From Pseudomonas berkeleyensis (GTDB taxonomy: Bacteria; Pseudomonadota; Gammaproteobacteria; Pseudomonadales; Pseudomonadaceae), in the NCBI RefSeq assembly GCF_014109765.1, contig NZ_CP059139.1:4586501-4650500 (forward strand): a DNA stretch of 64,000 bases. The letters are read 5' to 3'. Positions 59,663 to 64,000 of this stretch are shown here, piece after piece; position 1 is the stretch's first letter; each line of letters begins with the position of its first letter. Below the pieces are notes generated by a model, which was not told the DNA's origin, searched no databases, and was given only the letters and a program-made list of their open reading frames with translations. A program made the position numbers and the translations under genes.

Positions 59663-60655
59663 TCAGGTCTTCCCGCGTTTGCGAAACTCCACCGGCGTTT
59701 CCCCGACCCAGCGCTTGAACGCGCGGTAAAAGGTGCTCGGCTCGGAGAAGCCGGTGCGCTCGACGATCACCTCGATGCGCTCGTCGGTCTTGAGCAGCAG
59801 CTCCTTGGCCAGGCGGCAACGGTAGTCGGTGATCAGATCATTGAAGCGCACGCCGGCCATGGCCAGGCGTTCACGCAGGCGCCGTGCCGGCATGTTGAGA
59901 CGACCCGCAACCTGCTCCAGCGTCGCACCGCCATCGACCAGCAGCTCGGCGATCAGCTCACGCACCTGGCGCACCAGATCCAGCCGTTCGACCTCGGCCA
60001 GCTGCCGCCGTGCCAGCGACTCGTGCATGCGCAGCAACTCCGGCGCAGCATGTCGCGACGGCTTGTCCAGCACAGCAGCATCGAACACCAGCACATAAGC
60101 GTCGGCACCGAGGCGCCCTGGGCAGCCATAAACGGCCTGGTAGCGTTCCGCCGAGGCGCCCTCTTCGTGCATGAACTGCACTTCCAGCGGCGTGAACTCA
60201 TCTTCGGTCAGCGCCGAGAACAGGCGAATCACCGCACCCGCCAGCATTTCGGGAAAATGCCGTGGCGTGCCGGGCGACAGCCCCAGCGAGAGCACCGCGC
60301 GCTCACCGTCGACATCCAGCCGCGCATTGAGCGTATCGGAGAGCAGGCGCACGTAGCGCAAGGCATGGCGCAGGCCAGCGCCAAAGGTCTCGCTGGAGAG
60401 AAACAGATATTCCAGCAGCAGGCCATGGAAGGCTGGCAGGTGCTGGGCCAGAAACAGCCCGACATGCTCCTCGCCGCATTCTTCACTGGCGGCCTTCCAG
60501 AACGCTGCCTGGGCGGCATGGGGAAAGCGGCCAGCAGGCAGCCCGCCAGGCGGCAGGCCAACACGCGCCAGCACACGGTCAGGGTCGGCGCCGCTGGCAC
60601 GCAAGGCATCGATTACCGGGCGCATCAGCGCCACATCGTCGGTCAGATCACGCAT
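59663..60655 (-). CDS. AraC-family transcriptional regulator
   Basis: Regulator of about 330 residues. It has an N-terminal arabinose-operon-regulator-like ligand domain (PF12625 type; SEECGEEHVGLFLAQHLPAFHGLLLEYLFLSSETFGAGL near residue 48) and a C-terminal pair of helix-turn-helices (LEQVAGRLNMPARRLRERLAMAGVRF and IEVIVERTGFSEPSTFYRAFKRWVGETPVEFR). Start ATG 60655 (MRDLTDDVALM); a much longer open frame upstream is not supported. Divergent from the MaoC-like gene, its most likely target. Confidence 0.9.
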   Translation of the reverse strand: MRDLTDDVALMRPVIDALRASGADPDRVLARVGLPPGGLPAGRFPHAAQAAFWKAASEECGEEHVGLFLAQHLPAFHGLLLEYLFLSSETFGAGLRHALRYVRLLSDTLNARLDVDGERAVLSLGLSPGTPRHFPEMLAGAVIRLFSALTEDEFTPLEVQFMHEEGASAERYQAVYGCPGRLGADAYVLVFDAAVLDKPSRHAAPELLRMHESLARRQLAEVERLDLVRQVRELIAELLVDGGATLEQVAGRLNMPARRLRERLAMAGVRFNDLITDYRCRLAKELLLKTDERIEVIVERTGFSEPSTFYRAFKRWVGETPVEFRKRGKT

Positions 60656-60834
60656 GTTTTCCGCTGTTGTTGTTATTCGTGAACCGCGCCATCTTAGGGG
60701 CTGCGGGCTACCGCGCGCAAACCGGCGCGGCAGACGGATTGACTGGCCTGCCACGGAGCCAGGCAATACAGCCAATGCATGCACAGGCGCGGACGCTAAG
60801 CTGCTGTCATCGATTTTTTACCGAGGAGTGTTTC

Positions 60835-61692
60835 ATGGCCACCGAATGGCTCGACCTCAATGCCCCGCCGGCCCTGCCCGGCCTGTTCCTGCGCGCGGCG
60901 CTGCGGCGCAAGGTGACCGGCCGCCAGCTGCCGAACCTGGGCCTGCGCTGCCGGGTGGAGGTCGATCCCAGGCATCTGCAACGCTATCGGCAAATCTGCG
61001 CCATCGCCGACAGTGCCTACCTGCCTCCGGTCTATCCACACATCCTGGCCTTCGGCCTGCAGATGAAACTGCTCACCGACCGCCGTTTTCCCTTCCCGCT
61101 GCTGGGCCTGGTGCACCTGGAAAATCGTATCCGCGTGTTGCGCCCGCTCGGCGGCTTGGGGCCCTTCCAGATCAGCGTACAGGTGGTCGACCTGCAACCC
61201 CACGACAAGGGCGCCACCTTCAGCCTGATCACTCGCCTGGAAGATCAGCTCGGCCTGCTCTGGGAAGGTGACAGTCGCATCCTCTGCCGTGCCCTGCGCC
61301 TCGACGGCCAGCCACAACCACGTGCCGAACAGCAGCCACTGCAACTGATGCCATTGGCCGACTGGGCAGCCCCCGCCAATACCGGCCGCCGTTATGCTCG
61401 CGTGGCTGGCGATTACAACCCCATTCACCTGTACGCCGTGACCGCACGCCTGTTCGGCTTCCCCCGCGCCATCGCCCATGGCTTGTGGAACAAGGCGCGC
61501 AGCCTTGCGGCGCTGCACGCGCATCTGCCACAGGCGGGTTACGAGGTGGAGGTGCGCTTCCAGAAACCGGTACTGCTGCCGACCCATGTCGCCCTGCAGG
61601 CCAGCGAGCCAGCAGCGAGCGGGCAGTTTCGCCTGATCGGCGAGAACGACACGCCGCATATGGCCGGTAGCTGGCAGCCGCTGGACATCTGA
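60835..61692 (+). CDS. MaoC-like hot-dog dehydratase
   Basis: A 285-residue double-hot-dog protein. The C-terminal half has the R-specific hydratase motif RVAGDYNPIHLYAVTARLFGFPRAIAHGLWNKARSL, with the Asp and His of the hydratase-2 active site. It probably hydrates a trans-2-enoyl-CoA or acyl-ACP. Start MATEWLDLNAPPALPG at 60835 after GAGGAG. The 179-base divergent region with the araC-type gene holds the presumed promoters. Confidence 0.85.
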   Translation: MATEWLDLNAPPALPGLFLRAALRRKVTGRQLPNLGLRCRVEVDPRHLQRYRQICAIADSAYLPPVYPHILAFGLQMKLLTDRRFPFPLLGLVHLENRIRVLRPLGGLGPFQISVQVVDLQPHDKGATFSLITRLEDQLGLLWEGDSRILCRALRLDGQPQPRAEQQPLQLMPLADWAAPANTGRRYARVAGDYNPIHLYAVTARLFGFPRAIAHGLWNKARSLAALHAHLPQAGYEVEVRFQKPVLLPTHVALQASEPAASGQFRLIGENDTPHMAGSWQPLDI

Positions 61693-61693
61693 C

Positions 61694-61757
61694 CTAGTCC
61701 GGATGCAATTCGGGGACAGGGCATCGGCAGGCACCGCCCCGGCTTGCATCCGGCTAC
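61694..61757. repeat. Degenerate REP-like palindrome after the MaoC-like gene
   Basis: CTAGTCCGGATGCAATTCGGGG and CCCCGGCTTGCATCCGGCTACG are imperfect inverted arms of the family seen at 50726 and 42420. Confidence 0.65.
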
Positions 61758-61774
61758 GCACTGGGCGGCATTCC

Positions 61775-61815
61775 GCTTCAGCCGCGAAATGGATCGCGGC
61801 TGAAGCCGCTCCTAC
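61775..61815. repeat. REP-like palindrome of a third type
   Basis: GCTTCAGCCGCG-AAATGGAT-CGCGGCTGAAGC is a perfect 12-bp stem followed by CGCTCCTAC. This unit differs from the other repeats here. The 200-base gap 61693-61892 is filled by these two repeats and shows no gene. Confidence 0.8.
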
Positions 61816-61892
61816 TCGCAGACAAAACCACTCGGCAGCTTGCAGCGCGCCTCGTTCGCGCCGAAGCTATGCGGCTCGAAAGGAGCCGCACC

Positions 61893-62198
61893 ATGAACAT
61901 CGCCGAACTCACCGCCCGCATGCATGCCATTCGCGATCACAACGACTGGCGTCGTTACCAGAGCCCGAAGAATCTGGCCATGGCCGCCAGCGTGGAAATG
62001 GCCGAGCTGGTGGAGATTTTCCAGTGGCTGAGCGAAGAGCAGTCCCGCCAGTTGCCTCCGGATCAGCTCGCCCACGCCGGGCAGGAAGTGGCCGACGTGG
62101 TGCTGTATCTCGTGCAGCTGTGCAGTGAGCTGGGCATCGACATGAACCAGGCGGTGCTCGACAAACTCGCCGACAACGAACGACGTTTCCTCAAATGA
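61893..62198 (+). CDS. MazG-like nucleotide pyrophosphohydrolase
   Basis: A 101-residue all-alpha NTP-pyrophosphatase of the MazG/dCTPase-like type, which cleaves dNTPs or modified NTPs to NMPs. The metal-binding motif E-x2-E...E-x2-D is visible as SVEMAELVEIFQWLSEEQ and EVADVVLYLVQLC, preceded by NDWRRYQSPKNLAMAA. Start at 61893 after AAGGAGCC. Its stop overlaps the cmoM start (ATGA). Confidence 0.88.
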   Translation: MNIAELTARMHAIRDHNDWRRYQSPKNLAMAASVEMAELVEIFQWLSEEQSRQLPPDQLAHAGQEVADVVLYLVQLCSELGIDMNQAVLDKLADNERRFLK

Positions 62199-62944
62199 GC
62201 GACCGCCATTTCGATGAACTGGCGACCCGTTTCGCCGAGAAGATCTATGGCGGCGCCAAAGGCGCCATCCGCCTCGCCGTGCTGCAGGCAGACCTGGCCG
62301 AAGCGCTGCCGGATCGCCCGCTGCGCGTGCTCGATGTCGGTGCCGGCCTTGGCCATATGAGCCTGTGGCTGGCCCAGCGCGGCCACCACGTAACGCTGAC
62401 CGAACCCGCCGCACCGATGCTAGAAGGGGCACGCCAACGCTTCGCCGAAGCAGGCCAGAGCGCCACCTTCATCCAAGCGCCCTGGCAAGAACTGCTCGGT
62501 AAACTGCAGCAGCCCTTCGATCTGGTGCTCTGTCACGCGGTGCTGGAATGGCTGGCCGAGCCGGCCGCGATCCTGCCGGTACTGCACCAGCTGACAACGC
62601 AGGACGGCTGGCTGTCGCTGGCCTTCTACAACAAGGACGCACTGATCTACCGCAACCTGCTCAAGGGGCACTTTCGCAAACTGCGCAAGGAACAATTCGC
62701 CGGCGAGAAGCAGAGCCTGACTCCACAGCAGCCGGTCGACCCACGCGAACTAGGCACGCAACTAGACGCGTACTGGCAGGTCGAAAGCCGTAGCGGCGTG
62801 CGCGTATTCCACGATTACATGCCGCATGAATTCCAGGCCAAGGCCGAACTGATCGACTTGCTGGAGATGGAGCTGGCTCACCGTCGCCATCCCAGCTTCG
62901 CGGGGCTCGGCCGCTACCTGCACTGGATCTGCCGGCCACGCTGA
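62195..62944 (+). CDS. cmoM: tRNA 5-carboxymethoxyuridine methyltransferase CmoM
   Basis: SAM-dependent methyltransferase (249 residues), formerly SmtA, that methylates cmo5U at the tRNA wobble position to mcmo5U. Motifs are [28 protein letters not shown] at the N-terminus (strongly CmoM-like), the SAM motif [17 protein letters not shown] near residue 44, [12 protein letters not shown] near 112 and [11 protein letters not shown] near 200. Translationally coupled to the MazG-like gene. Confidence 0.93.
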   Translation: MSDRHFDELATRFAEKIYGGAKGAIRLAVLQADLAEALPDRPLRVLDVGAGLGHMSLWLAQRGHHVTLTEPAAPMLEGARQRFAEAGQSATFIQAPWQELLGKLQQPFDLVLCHAVLEWLAEPAAILPVLHQLTTQDGWLSLAFYNKDALIYRNLLKGHFRKLRKEQFAGEKQSLTPQQPVDPRELGTQLDAYWQVESRSGVRVFHDYMPHEFQAKAELIDLLEMELAHRRHPSFAGLGRYLHWICRPR

Positions 62945-63030
62945 AAGCGCTGCGGGCACGTTGGACGAAGCCTGCAGTCCGGCGTAGCCTGAGCCTATCG
63001 GGAATGTCGCGCGCGACCACGGAGACGACC

Positions 63031-63630
63031 ATGCGCACCGCCATCGCCTTACTCACTCTGCCACTGCTGGCGGCCTGTCAGAGCCAGAACCCCTACCAGG
63101 CCGAATCGCTGCCGATACCACCGGCCCCCGCCGCTGCGGCCAGCACCTTCGACCGCAGCGCCTACCCGGCAGCGCCACGTGACTATGGCCGTTATCGCAG
63201 CTGGAGCTGGGAAGGCGGACGCCCGCCCAGCGGCGCGTCCTGGGCCGGGGGTGAACAGCTGGCCGATAGCGTTAGCGCCGGCCTCGACCAGTACGGCTTG
63301 CGCCCCGCTCTCAATGGCCCCGGCGATCTGCTGGTCAGCGCCCGGATCAGCCAGGAAACCCGTCTGCGTCAGTATCAGGACAACATCGGCGGCTACTATG
63401 GCGCCGGTAGCCACTGGGATCGCCGTTACGGCGCCTGGGGTGGCGTGCCGGTGGTGCGCACCTATGAACAGAAGGTGGCCGTGGTACGCATCGACCTGAT
63501 CGACCCACGAGACCGCCAGGTGGTCTGGTCCGGCAGCGGCGAAGCTGTCGCCGGCAAGGATCAGTCAGCCCAGGCTGACGCCATACGAGTCGCCATACGC
63601 GCAGCGTTGGACGGCTACCCTCCCTATTGA
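63031..63630 (+). CDS. DUF4136-type lipoprotein
   Basis: A 199-residue predicted lipoprotein: signal peptide [14 protein letters not shown] with the lipidated cysteine near residue 16, then a DUF4136-like domain ([55 protein letters not shown]). A Gly/Tyr-rich loop ([19 protein letters not shown]) lies in the middle. Function unknown. The start at 63031 (MRTAIALL) gives a clean signal; an in-frame ATG at 63004 is less likely. A paralogue follows. Confidence 0.85.
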   Translation: MRTAIALLTLPLLAACQSQNPYQAESLPIPPAPAAAASTFDRSAYPAAPRDYGRYRSWSWEGGRPPSGASWAGGEQLADSVSAGLDQYGLRPALNGPGDLLVSARISQETRLRQYQDNIGGYYGAGSHWDRRYGAWGGVPVVRTYEQKVAVVRIDLIDPRDRQVVWSGSGEAVAGKDQSAQADAIRVAIRAALDGYPPY

Positions 63631-63662
63631 TCCCGCCGCGTTCACTGCCACTGGAGCCCATC

Positions 63663-64000
63663 ATGCGTGCCCTGCCCTACCTGTTCCTCACCTTGCTGCT
63701 GAGTGGTTGTGCCAGCGTCAGCCTGGAGCGCGACTTCGACCCCAGCCGTGATTTTGCCGCCTACCGCACCTGGAGCTGGATGGACGACAAGCTCGCCTAC
63801 CAGCCAGACGATGCACGTCTCAAGAGCGACATCACCGAAGCCCGTATCAGCCAGGCGGTCGCCGAACAACTCGACCAGCGTGGCCTGCGCCAGGCAACCG
63901 ATGGCAAGGGCGACCTGAAGGTACAGAGCGTACTGATCGTCGACGAGCGCCAGGATCAGATCACCACCCAATACGGTGGTGGCTGGGGAGGTTACTGGGG
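63663..64000 (+). CDS. DUF4136 lipoprotein, N-terminal part (right edge cut)
   Basis: Open from ATG 63663 to the window edge (112 full codons). Signal peptide with lipobox LLLSGC, lipidated Cys16, then DUF4136 features (DFDPSRDFAAYRTWSWMDD, ISQAVAEQLDQRGL, DLKVQSVLIVDERQDQ) and the start of a Gly-rich loop. It resembles the preceding gene in layout, so the two are probably tandem paralogues in one operon, 32 bases apart. Confidence 0.85.
   Translation, partial: MRALPYLFLTLLLSGCASVSLERDFDPSRDFAAYRTWSWMDDKLAYQPDDARLKSDITEARISQAVAEQLDQRGLRQATDGKGDLKVQSVLIVDERQDQITTQYGGGWGGYW

Overview
This is a GC-rich gammaproteobacterial chromosome segment, almost certainly from Pseudomonas in the broad sense. 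The gene content and order (cysNC-cysD, algW, his genes, murA, mla/ttg2, kds-lpt-rpoN-ptsN-rapZ-ptsO, fagA-fumC-orfX-sodA, pmbA/tldD, yhdP-rng-maf-mreDCB, gatCAB, roxSR, dppA1A2BCDF) follow what I recall of the P. aeruginosa PAO1 PA4442-PA4506 region. I recalled that comparison and did not compute it. An extra lipA-like gene at the left edge and many dispersed palindromic repeats point to a mendocina/oleovorans-like relative. That placement is inference.

Layout. 1-720: the end of a lipoyl synthase gene. 818-3643 (minus): sulfate activation (cysD, cysNC). 3782-3994: a MITE-like element with 18-bp terminal inverted repeats. 3994-6005: divergent nif3-family gene and algW. 6075-14138 (all minus): mlaFEDCB, ibaG, murA, hisG, hisD, hisC. 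14381-21362 (all plus): kdsD, kdsC, lptC, lptA, lptB, rpoN, hpf, ptsN, rapZ, ptsO. 21542-25431 (minus): fagA-fumC-orfX-sodA-ZIP transporter behind a Fur-box-like site. 25590-38785: pmbA, darP, a small membrane protein, tldD, a nitrilase-family amidase, yhdP, rng, maf and mreDCB. 39024-42338: gatCAB. 42411-46345: an RlpA-like lipoprotein, a carboxymuconolactone-decarboxylase-family protein, an AEC transporter and the RoxSR redox two-component system. 46543-54908: a SIMPL-domain protein and the dpp peptide ABC transporter. 55060-64000: a degenerate REC/HD-GYP protein, Ada, a DJ-1/PfpI protein, a purine permease, an AraC regulator with a divergent MaoC-like gene, a MazG-like pyrophosphatase, cmoM and two DUF4136 lipoproteins, the last cut by the window edge.

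How the genes work together. Much of the left half is cell-envelope biology: phospholipid retrograde transport (mla, yhdP), peptidoglycan precursor synthesis (murA), Kdo synthesis and LPS export (kds, lpt), periplasmic stress sensing (algW), and shape (mre). The rpoN-hpf-ptsN-rapZ-ptsO block joins sigma-54 to the nitrogen phosphotransferase system. The fagA block supplies iron-sparing oxidative-stress enzymes.

Most unusual observation. The genes are ordinary core genes, but REP-like palindromes sit in several operon junctions (hisD/hisC, gatA/gatB, dppA2/dppB, dppB/dppC, dppC/dppD). In all five, an ATG near or on the upstream stop lies 2 (mod 3) bases from the downstream start. The spacer therefore forms a frame that ends on, or just before, the next start codon; in four of the five it is a complete small ORF of 19-49 codons. 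A related palindrome is read in frame as part of the signal peptide of the RlpA-like lipoprotein.
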